64,000 nt of DNA from Eubacteriales bacterium (lineage in GTDB: Bacteria > Bacillota > Clostridia > Lachnospirales > Lachnospiraceae). The DNA is taken from NCBI GenBank assembly GCA_030539395.1, contig JAUNSC010000001.1, positions 167,694 to 231,693 on the forward strand, read 5' to 3'. The notes beneath the pieces were generated by a model. The model was not told where the DNA came from. It saw nothing but the letters and a program-made list of their open reading frames with translations, and ran no database searches. The position numbers and the translations under genes are program-made. Shown one piece after another: positions 50,827 to 60,274 of the stretch (positions are counted from its first letter, which is position 1; the number at the start of each line of letters is the position of its first letter).

Positions 50827-52404
50827 ATGGAAATGCTTATCCGGGATATTTTAGAAGAAAGTGGAAAAAAATATTCAGAAATTAAGGCGGTAAAGTGGCT
50901 GAAGAAAAAGGAAATTTTTGAGAGAAGCTATCGTGAGATGGCAGAGAATGTTGCAGAGATAAGGAAGGGACTGCTTGCAGAGGGATTCAAGAAAAAGCAC
51001 ATTGCACTTATTGGTGCCAGTTCTGTGGAGTGGATTGAAAGTTATCTGGGTATTATTACAGGAAATACAGTTGCTGTACCCCTTGACGCAGGTCTTCCGG
51101 GTGAGGATCTGACCGATCTTATCAATCGCTCAGATTCAGAGGCACTTTTCTTAAGTCCTAAAAATAAGGCACTTCTGGATGTGATTTTAGCTGAATGTCC
51201 GAAACTTAAAAAAATCTGGCTGCTGCAGGAGGAAGAAACAGAAGTTTCAGATGATAGAGTGGCGACCCTGGCTGAGATAAAGTCAGCTTCTAAACACAGT
51301 GATACTGATGCGGACAGACCGGATTCTGAAGACGTGGCAACTATTATTTTTACATCCGGAACAACCGGAAAAAGCAAGGGCGTAATGCTGACACAAAATA
51401 ATCTGGCAGCAAACGTGAATGCTGTGAATTACTGGACAAAGCCGGGCAGTGTATTGCTCAGCGTACTTCCGATCCACCATGCTTTTTGTCTGGTCATGGA
51501 CTGGCTTAAGGGATTTTCTCTGGGTACAACAGTGTGTATCAATGATTCTTTGCTGCATATGGTGAAGAACATGAGCGTGTTTCAGCCTGAAGTGATGCTT
51601 ATGGTTCCGTTAATGGTGGAAACTGTTTATAAAAGACTTGCCAGTGCAGATACATCTATCCCGAAAAAGGTTTTAGCAAATGCGGTATTTGGCGGAAATC
51701 TCAGAATTATATTTACCGGAGGTGCACACCTTGATCCATATTATATTGAAAAGTTTGCTGAATATGGAGTGGATGTCTATGAAGGATATGGTATGTCAGA
51801 GTGTTCACCGGTTATCAGCTCCAATACGCCGGAAGATCATAAGGCCGGATCTATTGGAAGGCCTCTTTCCAATGTTGAAATTGCATTTGATAATGGAGAG
51901 ATTCTGGTAAGAGGCAGCAGTGTTATGAAGGGATATTACAATATGCCGGATGAAACAGCAGAAACGCTGAAAGACGGCTGGCTGCATACGGGAGATAAAG
52001 GCTATCTGGATGAGGATGGTTTCCTGTTTATAAACGGTCGTGTAAAGAATTTGATTATTCTTTCGAACGGAGAGAATATATCGCCGGAGGAAATTGAAAA
52101 TAAACTGGCACTGGGTGAGCTTGTTGGTGAAGTTATTGTAACGGGTGAGAATAACGGACTTACAGCAAGAATTTATCCGGATCAGGATGTAGTTTCGGCA
52201 AAAGGGTTGGATGAAGGGTCTATCCAGACTACTTTGCAGGCATTTTTGGATCAATATAATAAAACTCAGCCCACATATCGTCAGATTACGGGGCTGGTTG
52301 TGAGAAAAAATCCATTTATTAAAAGCTCAACAAAGAAAATAAAAAGGCAGGAAGCTATGATTGATGAGGCTGTGCTTCCCGGAGAACATCAGGTCAGGAC
52401 ATAA
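50827..52404 (+). CDS. AMP-dependent acyl-CoA/acyl-ACP synthetase
   Basis: 525 residues, ANL superfamily. P-loop IIFTSGTTGKSKGVMLTQNN, YEGYGMSECSPVIS, WLHTGDKGYLDEDGFLFINGR, NGENISPEEIE, and the C-terminal catalytic Lys region IKSSTKKIKR. Similar to long-chain acyl ligases or stand-alone adenylation enzymes that load carrier proteins. The substrate (fatty or amino acid) cannot be told by eye. Its 3' end overlaps the convergent TetR gene by 11 bases. Confidence 0.85.
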   Translation: MEMLIRDILEESGKKYSEIKAVKWLKKKEIFERSYREMAENVAEIRKGLLAEGFKKKHIALIGASSVEWIESYLGIITGNTVAVPLDAGLPGEDLTDLINRSDSEALFLSPKNKALLDVILAECPKLKKIWLLQEEETEVSDDRVATLAEIKSASKHSDTDADRPDSEDVATIIFTSGTTGKSKGVMLTQNNLAANVNAVNYWTKPGSVLLSVLPIHHAFCLVMDWLKGFSLGTTVCINDSLLHMVKNMSVFQPEVMLMVPLMVETVYKRLASADTSIPKKVLANAVFGGNLRIIFTGGAHLDPYYIEKFAEYGVDVYEGYGMSECSPVISSNTPEDHKAGSIGRPLSNVEIAFDNGEILVRGSSVMKGYYNMPDETAETLKDGWLHTGDKGYLDEDGFLFINGRVKNLIILSNGENISPEEIENKLALGELVGEVIVTGENNGLTARIYPDQDVVSAKGLDEGSIQTTLQAFLDQYNKTQPTYRQITGLVVRKNPFIKSSTKKIKRQEAMIDEAVLPGEHQVRT

Positions 52405-52972
52405 AAGGGAGCATGCCTTTTACAAAAGCATGTGTCAAAATATCAGCAATGACTTCTGAGGATGTCTGAAAATTTTCCATGCTCCACTTGTGCAGTACAC
52501 CGATTGAACTGCCAATTGCGCAGGCGATCATATAGGAAAATTCCTCTTTGCTGTGGCAGGAAGGGGTTGTGTTCTGCATAACGTTTGTTACATAGCGGTG
52601 GAGCATGGTTAATGTTTTCTCAAAAAATGTATTTCCCTGTGGATTTCGAAGAAGATTGGCCAAAAAAGGATTTGTCCGGGTGTAATTGCAGATTGTCAAA
52701 AAATATGATTTACACATATCCTGGTCATTTTTCGGATGAAACGTTTCCATGAGGGAGAATATATCATGGATGGTTTTGTCTTCAATAGCAGTTATAAGGG
52801 CTGGAATGTTTTCGTAGTGATTATAAAAAGTGCTGCGAACAATTCCGGCTTTTTTTATTACATCAGATACCGTTATTTTATCTAATTCCTTTTCTTTTAA
52901 TATCAGAAAAAACGCATCATAGATGGCTTCATCGGCTATATGATATCTCTCGTCCTGTATTTCATTATTCAT
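52394..52972 (-). CDS. TetR-family transcriptional regulator
   Basis: 192 residues from the ATG at 52972 (AGGAGG 5 bases away); the longer reading frame upstream has no ribosome site. N-terminal HTH: AIYDAFFLILKEKELDKITV, SDVIKKAGIVRSTFYNHYEN. The C-terminal helical ligand domain resembles TetR_C_7/33 types. It may control the convergent condensation operon or the divergent nitroreductase; neither is proven. Confidence 0.87.
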   Translation of the reverse strand: MNNEIQDERYHIADEAIYDAFFLILKEKELDKITVSDVIKKAGIVRSTFYNHYENIPALITAIEDKTIHDIFSLMETFHPKNDQDMCKSYFLTICNYTRTNPFLANLLRNPQGNTFFEKTLTMLHRYVTNVMQNTTPSCHSKEEFSYMIACAIGSSIGVLHKWSMENFQTSSEVIADILTHAFVKGMLPFMS

Positions 52973-53178
52973 ATTGGCCTCCTGTGTTATGGTAAGTATA
53001 TTGTACTTTATCAATTGTAACATAAATTGATTGGAAAAACTATTCTTGAAAAACATACCAACGGCATGATAATGTAACATTATACTGGCTTCCGTCTCGA
53101 TTTTCTTTACCAATGTTCTTTTTGTGCAAAAATATGATATAATCCGTTTAAATGCTTAAACCAAAGGGGAATTTTATT

Positions 53179-53829
53179 ATGGATATTTTAGAAATTATGA
53201 AAGTACGTCATAGTGTACGGCAATATAGCACAAAAAAGATTGAGAGCGAGAAAAAAGAAACACTGATTGGCATGGTAAAGGAGTGCAACATAGAAAGTGG
53301 TTTGCACATCCAGATTATTTTTGACGAACCAAAATGTTTTGACAGTATGATGGCGCATTACGGAAAATTTAGCGGTGTAGAGAATTACATTGCACTTGTC
53401 GGAAAAAAGGGGGACGATCTGGAAGAAAAAGCAGGATACTATGGTGAGAAACTGGTATTAAAGGCTCAGGAACTTGGATTGAACACCTGTTGGGTTGCTA
53501 TGACACATGGAAAGAGTACCGCAGAAATTAAGAAGGGTGAAAAACTGGCATGTATTATTGCATTAGGATATGGGGTTACACAGGGAGAGGCACATAAAAG
53601 TAAGTCTGTAGACCAGCTCTGTAACTGTGCATCTGCTATGCCAGACTGGTTTGCAAAGGGAATGGAAGCGGCTTTGCTTGCACCTACGGCGGTGAATCAG
53701 CAGAAATTCTATTTTATGCTTGAAAATGAAAAGGTATCTGCTAAAGCAGGAAAAGGATTTTATGCAAAGATGGATCTTGGTATCGTAAAATACCATTTTG
53801 AAGCTGTTACAGGCCGTAAGGTGGAATAG
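53179..53829 (+). CDS. Nitroreductase-family protein
   Basis: 216 residues from the ATG at 53179 (AAAGGGG upstream). Nitroreductase fold: IMKVRHSVRQYSTKKI at the FMN site, LVLKAQELGLNTCWVAM, IIALGYGVTQGE, and a late ALLAPTAVNQQKFYF. FMN-dependent NAD(P)H reduction is expected; the substrate is unknown. A TATAAT lies upstream at about 53137. Confidence 0.85.
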   Translation: MDILEIMKVRHSVRQYSTKKIESEKKETLIGMVKECNIESGLHIQIIFDEPKCFDSMMAHYGKFSGVENYIALVGKKGDDLEEKAGYYGEKLVLKAQELGLNTCWVAMTHGKSTAEIKKGEKLACIIALGYGVTQGEAHKSKSVDQLCNCASAMPDWFAKGMEAALLAPTAVNQQKFYFMLENEKVSAKAGKGFYAKMDLGIVKYHFEAVTGRKVE

Positions 53830-53997
53830 CAGAAATGTGACCTGCTTATTTCAGTTTCATATTTTTCACTCCCCATATTCCAAAATCTATGGTAGAATAA
53901 TCGCAGCAGCACAATTGGATAGACGGCTTCGGTCTGATTCTGTTGGGAAGATACTGCATAGTACGTTTTAAACTGTATATTTTTAAGGGGATGAAAG

Positions 53998-55461
53998 ATG
54001 GCTTTTAATTCAATTGATTTTTTGATTTTTTTTCCAATTGCCGTAGCAATATATTTTATTATTCCGAGGAAAATCAGATATATATGGCTGTTAGTCATAA
54101 GCTACTACTTTTATATGGGATGGAATCCGAAATATGCACTTTTAATAGCTCTTTCAACTGTTATTACATATATGGCCAGCCTATTAATCAGCTCATGCGC
54201 AAAGAAAAACAATGTGGCGGGTAAAAAATTTTTTTTATGGGGAAGTTTACTGGTTAATTTAGGAATCTTAGGCATATTCAAGTATGCTGATTTTTTCTTG
54301 AGTAATTTGAACATTGTGCTTGCACATTTGGGATTTGAGACCCTCGACAGGAGGTTGGATTTGTTACTTCCTGTTGGTATTTCTTTTTATACTTTTCAAG
54401 CATTAAGCTATACCTTAGATGTTTATTATGGAAAAATCAAAGCTGAAAAAAATATGTTCAGATATGCCCTCTATGTGTCTTTTTTCCCTCAGCTGGTAGC
54501 GGGGCCTATAGAAAGATCAGTAAATTTACTTCCACAGATCCAGAATGTAGAAAATATCAGTGTATGGAATTATGAGCGAATACGTGATGGATTGCTTTTA
54601 ATGATTTGGGGATTATTTCAGAAGCTGGTAATTGCCGATAGAGCTTCTTTGCTGGTGGATAATGTTGTGAACAACTATACCAATTATGGTTTTTTTGAAA
54701 TATCTATAGCAGTTTCTTTATTTGCAATACAGATATATTGCGATTTTGGAGGCTATACGAATATTGCAATTGGGGCTGCCAGGGTCATGGGATTTAATTT
54801 AATGAATAATTTCAGACAACCCTATCTGGCTGTGAGTATAAAGGATTTTTGGAGACGCTAGCATATATCACTTACATCGTGGTTCACGGATTATTTATAT
54901 ATACCGCTGGGTGGAAATCGCAAGGGAACGTTAAGAAAATATATTAACATTTTGATTGTTTTTGGAGTTAGCGGACTTTGGCATGGTGCGAGTTGGAATT
55001 ATGTCGCATGGGGGTTAATTCATGCCCTTTTCCAGATAATCGGGGACATGAAAAATAAAATTTTTGCTGAAGAGAAGAAAGAAGATATAAAATTAAGTAC
55101 ACGTATCAGAAAATGTATGTGTACTTTTGTGCTTGTTGATTTTGCATGGATTTTCTTTGTTTCTAATGGGGTTTTTCATGCAATTGGTTTGATTAAGCAG
55201 ATGCTTATCTGCTTTCAGACAACAGGAATTTATGAACTTGGATTAGATAGAGGAAATTGGTTCTTTTTGATATTCGGAATACTTATTCTGGTTATTGTTG
55301 ATATTCTTCATGAAAAAGGGATTTCGATTTATAGGATAGTTAATTCACAGGAAATATGGTTTAGATGGATACTGTATTTAGGATTGATATGGACAATTAT
55401 AATGTTTGGCATATATGGAATCGCTTATGATGCCAGTGCGTTTATATATTTCCAGTTTTAG
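53998..55461 (+). pseudogene. MBOAT O-acyltransferase interrupted by an in-frame TAG
   Basis: A multi-pass AlgI/DltB-type acyltransferase, 487 codons if read through. The frame is open up to residue 287 (IKDFWRR), then TAG at 54859-54861. It continues without shift into HISLTSWFTDYLYIPLGGNR and LWHGASWNYVAWGLIHAL. In this family the interrupted motif is FWRRWHISL, so the stop replaces the conserved Trp (TGG to TAG, one base) just before the HIS block. Either the gene is recently dead, the codon is suppressed, or the base is an error. MBOAT partners move acyl groups across the membrane to polymers; an SGNH-type partner follows. Confidence 0.8.
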
Positions 55462-55475
55462 AAAGGATGGCGAAA

Positions 55476-56801
55476 ATGAAAAAAATATTTACAAGAAGCA
55501 TTTCGGTCATTCTGTTTATAGTATGTTTTGTTGCTTGCGGAAAAGGCTTGAATTATATATTAGTAGATGATACGAATTCATATACAAGGGTTATGATGCA
55601 TCAACTGTATGAGCCGGAAAAAAATATAGATGTCATTTTTATTGGGTCATCACATGTGTATCGATCACTTATTCCGGCTGTAACAGATGTTGAGTTTGGA
55701 TGTTATACATTTAATGCAGGCAGTTCGGGTCAGTTTATGGACGGATCGGCAGCTTTGATTAAAGAAGCCGCAACTTATAATGATTTAAGTCATGTATATT
55801 TGGAACTTTATTATGGTGTCGCAGAAGACGTTGATCATAGTGAAAGAACGAATATGACAGCTACATATATTATATCCGATTATATGAAACCATCATTACG
55901 ACGCATAAGATATTTGCTGCAGGCAAGTTCTAAGGATTATTGGACAAATGGTTTTATACTTGCAAGAAGAAATTGGACAGATTTTTTTGATTCTGATTAT
56001 GTTAGGAATTTAATTGAAAAAAAACAGTCTAATAATTACAAAAATTATATTTTGACAAATGCAGAAGGACAAGAGGAGTATTATGTTGACAGAGGATTTG
56101 TTGCCAATGATAATGTAGTTTCAGAAAGGACTTATTGGAACAGCATTGCCTATGGATCAATAGCAGTTGACAATCTTTCTGGGAGTGACTGGGAAAGATC
56201 ATTACTTGAAGCGATAAATTATTGTAAAAAAAACAATATTGAAATCACTCTTTTTGTGGCTCCCGAGCCGGAGTGGACGATTGTGGGAAAAGGAAATTAT
56301 CAGGAATATCATGATTATGTTCAGAAACTGGCTGCTGATAAAAATGTAACGTTTTATGACTTTAATTTGTGTTCAAACAAATATTTAGATGCAAATGATG
56401 GGAATTTGTTTAAGGACTCTGATCATTTGAATACATATGGAGCAGAAGCATTTAGCCATCTTTTTGGACAATTCTTCACAGGAAAGTTAAAAGCAGATGA
56501 CTTATTCTATGATTCGTATTCGGAAAAGTTAAATGAGGAAGAGCCTGTTGTTTATGGGATAGCTGGTCCAAAGGATAATTCTGAAACGGGTCTAAGAGAT
56601 TGCTATATGATTTCTAATAGGAACTCGGGAATAGAATATAGAATAATTGCCACAACATCGGAGGGAAAACAGTATTACATTCAAGATTTTGATGAAAACA
56701 GGAGCTTTTCATTACCAACAGATGAAGCGGGTACTCTTACTGTTGTATGGCGTATTACATCCGAATCAGATACGGTTAACTCTTTTGAAGCGGCGTATTA
56801 G
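55476..56801 (+). CDS. DltD/AlgJ-like SGNH protein
   Basis: 441 residues from the ATG at 55476 (GAAAGGA about 8 bases away); ATG 55467 is too close to that site. An N-terminal membrane anchor or signal (about 5-25; a VACG could be a lipobox) precedes an extracellular SGNH-like domain: VIFIGSSHVYRSLIP (Ser motif), YTFNAGSSGQF, and a C-terminal Asp/His pair in FKDSDHLNTYGAEAF. Such proteins act with MBOAT acyltransferases in O-acylation of exopolysaccharide or teichoic acid. Codon use and base composition are A+T rich, like the MBOAT gene and unlike the Mo island. Confidence 0.78.
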   Translation: MKKIFTRSISVILFIVCFVACGKGLNYILVDDTNSYTRVMMHQLYEPEKNIDVIFIGSSHVYRSLIPAVTDVEFGCYTFNAGSSGQFMDGSAALIKEAATYNDLSHVYLELYYGVAEDVDHSERTNMTATYIISDYMKPSLRRIRYLLQASSKDYWTNGFILARRNWTDFFDSDYVRNLIEKKQSNNYKNYILTNAEGQEEYYVDRGFVANDNVVSERTYWNSIAYGSIAVDNLSGSDWERSLLEAINYCKKNNIEITLFVAPEPEWTIVGKGNYQEYHDYVQKLAADKNVTFYDFNLCSNKYLDANDGNLFKDSDHLNTYGAEAFSHLFGQFFTGKLKADDLFYDSYSEKLNEEEPVVYGIAGPKDNSETGLRDCYMISNRNSGIEYRIIATTSEGKQYYIQDFDENRSFSLPTDEAGTLTVVWRITSESDTVNSFEAAY

Positions 56802-56869
56802 TAAATATGAATGTTTTTTTAACCGAAGAATTTGATTCCGGTTTTTCGACAAGAGAGGAGACATAGTAC

Positions 56870-57858
56870 ATGAAAGCAGCGATTTATTTAGGACAGGAAA
56901 ATGTGGAAGTTCGGAAATTGCCCAATCCTGTTTGTGGTGATAATGATGTGATTATTAAAAATATTTATTCCAGCATTTGCGGCACTGACGTGGCGGTCTA
57001 TACGAAAGGACCGAACACTGGTCATCGGGTTACTGTGGGCGGAGAGTTTGGACATGAAACAGTTTCCCGTATCGTAGAAGTGGGTAAAATGTAACGGAAT
57101 TTAAGGTCGGTGAGAGAGTCTACCCATATCCCCTTTACGCAAAGAACGATACCAGACGGGCAGGAATCATCGGCGGGTTTTCTGAATATATTCTTGTACC
57201 GGAGGCAAAGCGCGATCATTCCCTCTACGCTGTTCCGGAGGAAATCTCAGATAGGCTGGCCTGCCTGATTGAGCCGTTTACGGTAGGATGCCGCGCTGCC
57301 CGCCGGGGCCAGCCGCATAAGGGCGAAAGTGCTGTAGTGTTTGGATGTGGGACGATTGGTCTGGGCGCAGCTGTGGCATTGAAATATTTCGGCATGGACA
57401 AGGTTATGCTTTGTGATGTGTCCGATTTCCGGTTAAGAATTGCAGAGAACCTTGGGTTTGCTGTCTGCAACACGGAAACAGACGATTTTATAAAAAGAGC
57501 TGCAGATTACTTTGGAACTGCCGCTTCTCTGACTGGCATGGTACCAAAGATTGACTGTTGGATCGATGCTGCCGGTGCAGAGAGTATTCCAGAGTCCTTC
57601 ATGCAGCACGGTAAGATCATCAGCCGCTTTGTGTCAGTGGCAGTAAATAATAAACCGCGTCAGCTCGATCTTCTGCATATGACTTACGCACAGAAAAGTA
57701 TCATTAGTTCCGGCGGGTATTTCCCGGAGGATGTTCGGGATATTATGAAGATTATGGCAAGCGGTAAATGGAACCTGGAATCTATTATTACACAGATATT
57801 TCCTTTAGAGCGGATTTCCGAGGCAATCAACCGCGGCAGACCCGGAAAAGGCTTTTAA
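56870..57858 (+). pseudogene. Zinc-type alcohol dehydrogenase with a single-base frameshift
   Basis: MDR-family dehydrogenase. The first 74 codons give ICGTDVAVYTKGP and GGEFGHETVSRIVEVGK, then stop. The next frame continues at once with NVTEFKVGERVYPYP, then GGFSEYILVP, VFGCGTIGLGAAVALKYFG and the C-terminus up to 57858. Restoring one A in the A4 run at 57086-57089 would give VGKNVTEFKVGERV and a protein of about 329 residues. The gene is therefore either recently frameshifted or miscalled in a homopolymer. The zinc-site Cys (SSICGTD) and GHE motif are intact; the four-Cys structural zinc loop is missing. Confidence 0.8.
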
Positions 57859-57881
57859 TGTAACAATTATGTTTTGATTCA

Positions 57882-57916
57882 AAAGGATTTCTGTACACCA
57901 GGCAGGAATCCTTTTT
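57882..57916 (+). terminator. Terminator after the alcohol dehydrogenase
   Basis: AAAGGATT (57882-57889) pairs with AATCCTTT (57907-57914), followed by more T. A second, weaker hairpin with a T run lies at about 57977-58001. Confidence 0.7.
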
Positions 57917-58011
57917 TAAATGCTTAAAGAGCTGTCAGCATTTTATGTCTGAAGTAAGCCATTTTCCAGTAAAAAGTACTGAGATTATTTCAGTATTTTT
58001 TAAACTAATTA

Positions 58012-58046
58012 TTGACAGCCATTATTATAATGATTATAATAATGGC
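58012..58046 (+). promoter_or_regulatory. Consensus promoter filled by a perfect 13-bp inverted-repeat operator
   Basis: TTGACA (58012-58017), 17-base spacer, TATAAT (58035-58040). GCCATTATTATAA (58018-58030) and its exact inverse TTATAATAATGGC (58034-58046) are separated by TGA. The operator thus starts right after the -35 and covers the -10. Bound repressor must block the promoter. The ROK regulator two genes along is the likely binder. Confidence 0.8.
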
Positions 58047-58067
58047 TGAGTGGAGGATGAATAATCT

Positions 58068-59219
58068 ATGAATAAGAGAATGCTGGGTAAAACAGGGCTT
58101 CTTGTAAGCGAGATTGGATTTGGTGGTGAATGGCTGGAACGACATCCGGAAGAAGAGTCTATAGAGCTTATCAGATATGCCTCAAAAAAAGGAATCAATA
58201 TAATTGACTGCTGGATGCCTGATCCAAAGTCCAGAGACATTATTGGAAAGGCAATTCAGGGAAACAGGGAACAATGGTACGTTCAGGGGCATCTGGGTTC
58301 AACATGGCAGGATGGGCAGTATGTTAGAACAAGAGAGATGAAGTATGTAAAACCTGCTTTTGAGGATTTACTTGCAAGACTGCAGACAGATTATATAGAT
58401 CTTGGTATGATCCACTTTGTTGATACGTTAGAAGACTGGGATTATATTCAGACTTCTGATTTCCTTAAATATGTTAAAGAGCTTCAGGAAAAAGGGATTA
58501 TCAGGCATATAGGAATGAGTTCACATAATCCTGCGGTTGCTAAAATTGCTGTTAAATCAGGATTGATTAAAATGCTTCTTTTCAGCGTAAATCCTGCTTT
58601 TGATATGCTTCCGGCAGGTGAAAAACTGGATGATCTATTATCAGAGAATTACAAATACGGAGAAAATCTTTCGGGGATTGATACGGAAAGGGCAGAATTA
58701 TATAGATTATGCGAAGAAGAAAATATAGGCATAACTGTGATGAAAGGGTTTGCCGGAGGTCGGCTTTTTGATGCGGACCGCTCGCCTTTTGGAGTTAGCC
58801 TTACGCCTTTACAGTGTATTCATTATGCCCTTACGAGACCGGGAGTTGCATCTATCATGTGCGGATATGACACAGTGGAGCAGGTTGAAGAGGCTCTGTA
58901 TTATGAAGAGGCCAGAGAAACTGAAAAAAATTATGCATCAGTTCTCGCAAACGCACCACTTCACTCCTATAAGGGGGAGTGTACTTATTGTGGACATTGT
59001 AAGCCTTGTCCGGTAGATCTGGATATCGCAATGATAAATAAGTATTATGATCTGGCAATTATGCAGCCTGAGGTACCTGCAACAATAAAATCGCATTATA
59101 TGTTGCTTGAGCATAAGGCATCGGAATGTCTGGAATGCCATGCATGTGAAACAAGATGTCCATTTAACGTTGCTATTTCGGAAAGAATGAAAAAAGCAAA
59201 GGAATTGTTTGAAAAATAA
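58068..59219 (+). CDS. Aldo/keto reductase with C-terminal [4Fe-4S] domain
   Basis: 383 residues. AKR barrel (about 1-285): MLGKTGLLVSEIGFGGEWL, then NIIDCWMPDP where the catalytic Asp lies, LQTDYIDLGMIHFVD, GIIRHIGMSSHNP. A ferredoxin-like part follows with CTYCGHCKPCP and CLECHACETRCP. Fe-S AKRs of this kind are frequent in anaerobic Firmicutes; substrate unknown. Controlled by the operator-promoter immediately upstream. Start follows GGAGGATG. Confidence 0.87.
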   Translation: MNKRMLGKTGLLVSEIGFGGEWLERHPEEESIELIRYASKKGINIIDCWMPDPKSRDIIGKAIQGNREQWYVQGHLGSTWQDGQYVRTREMKYVKPAFEDLLARLQTDYIDLGMIHFVDTLEDWDYIQTSDFLKYVKELQEKGIIRHIGMSSHNPAVAKIAVKSGLIKMLLFSVNPAFDMLPAGEKLDDLLSENYKYGENLSGIDTERAELYRLCEEENIGITVMKGFAGGRLFDADRSPFGVSLTPLQCIHYALTRPGVASIMCGYDTVEQVEEALYYEEARETEKNYASVLANAPLHSYKGECTYCGHCKPCPVDLDIAMINKYYDLAIMQPEVPATIKSHYMLLEHKASECLECHACETRCPFNVAISERMKKAKELFEK

Positions 59220-59242
59220 TAGGAATAAAAAGGTGCATTATT

Positions 59243-60232
59243 ATGATTAATTCATCTGATATTAGAAAAAAGAATAAAAAGATTATATACAAAACAATGC
59301 TCGATGGTCGCCATTATACGAAACAGCAGATATCAACTTTAACAGGGTTAAGCATTGCTACCTGTAATACTTTGCTTAATGATATGAAATCAAATAAAGA
59401 GCTTGATGTTGATGAAGAGAAAGAACTTCGTGGTGTTGGCAGGGGATCTGCTCTCTTTGCAATCAGTTCAGAACATGAATATTATATTCTGATAAATATT
59501 CATGTTAGAAAGGGGAAAAGGATTGCTGATTTCTATCTGGTGAATGCAATAGGAACCATTGTTGAAGAAAAGCAAAATACTTACGATATTTTTGACCTGG
59601 ATGACATGATTTTTGCAGTGAATATCATGAATGCCAAATATGAAAATGTAAAGCAGATTGTCATTGCTGTACCTGGAGTAATAGACGAGGACGAGGTTAA
59701 GTTTTGTGATATAGAAGAACTCGAAGGGGTAAAAATTGCATCACATTTTACCAGAGTAACGGTCTGTATGATTTCAGTAATTAATGATATGCACGGAATT
59801 GTCTATGGATATCAGGCAGAGCGGAAAGATGAAAAAAGCGTTGTAACACTTGCAGGATTTACCAGTCATCTTCTTCCAGGTACAGTGACAATGCATAAAG
59901 GTCAGGTTATCAGTGGCAGTAATGGTATTGCAGGTCTCGTTGGCTTTATGCCGTTTGATGTTGATGTGGCTGAAATTCCAGGTATGATGGCAGAGGGAAA
60001 ATGTTTTGATATTATAGCCAAAACCATCGGATCTATTATTGCGTTTCTTAATCCGAATGAGATTGTTCTTACGGGAGATTTGATCAACCGTAATATCGTA
60101 GCAGACCTGATTACTTATTGTAAAAGAAGTGTTCCTGAAAAGTACATGCCGGAGTTTATTATTGTTTCCGGCTTTGATGAGTATCTGTTCCGGGGAATGT
60201 TTCAGATCGCAGTTGATAATAAGATGTTATAA
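59243..60232 (+). CDS. ROK-family transcriptional regulator
   Basis: 329 residues. N-terminal winged helix (about 10-75): YTKQQISTLTGLSIATCNTLLND. The ROK sugar-kinase-like domain follows (VIAVPGVIDEDEV, DMHGIVYGY, SGSNGIAGLVGFMPF, NPNEIVLTGDL). The zinc-binding CxCGxxGCxE motif of ROK kinases is absent, so it is a regulator rather than a kinase. Sits 23 bases after the reductase gene and probably represses the shared promoter in response to a sugar. Confidence 0.83.
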   Translation: MINSSDIRKKNKKIIYKTMLDGRHYTKQQISTLTGLSIATCNTLLNDMKSNKELDVDEEKELRGVGRGSALFAISSEHEYYILINIHVRKGKRIADFYLVNAIGTIVEEKQNTYDIFDLDDMIFAVNIMNAKYENVKQIVIAVPGVIDEDEVKFCDIEELEGVKIASHFTRVTVCMISVINDMHGIVYGYQAERKDEKSVVTLAGFTSHLLPGTVTMHKGQVISGSNGIAGLVGFMPFDVDVAEIPGMMAEGKCFDIIAKTIGSIIAFLNPNEIVLTGDLINRNIVADLITYCKRSVPEKYMPEFIIVSGFDEYLFRGMFQIAVDNKML

Positions 60233-60274
60233 CAGAACTTGTAATAGTAGAAAAGAACAGGAGACAGAATCAAT

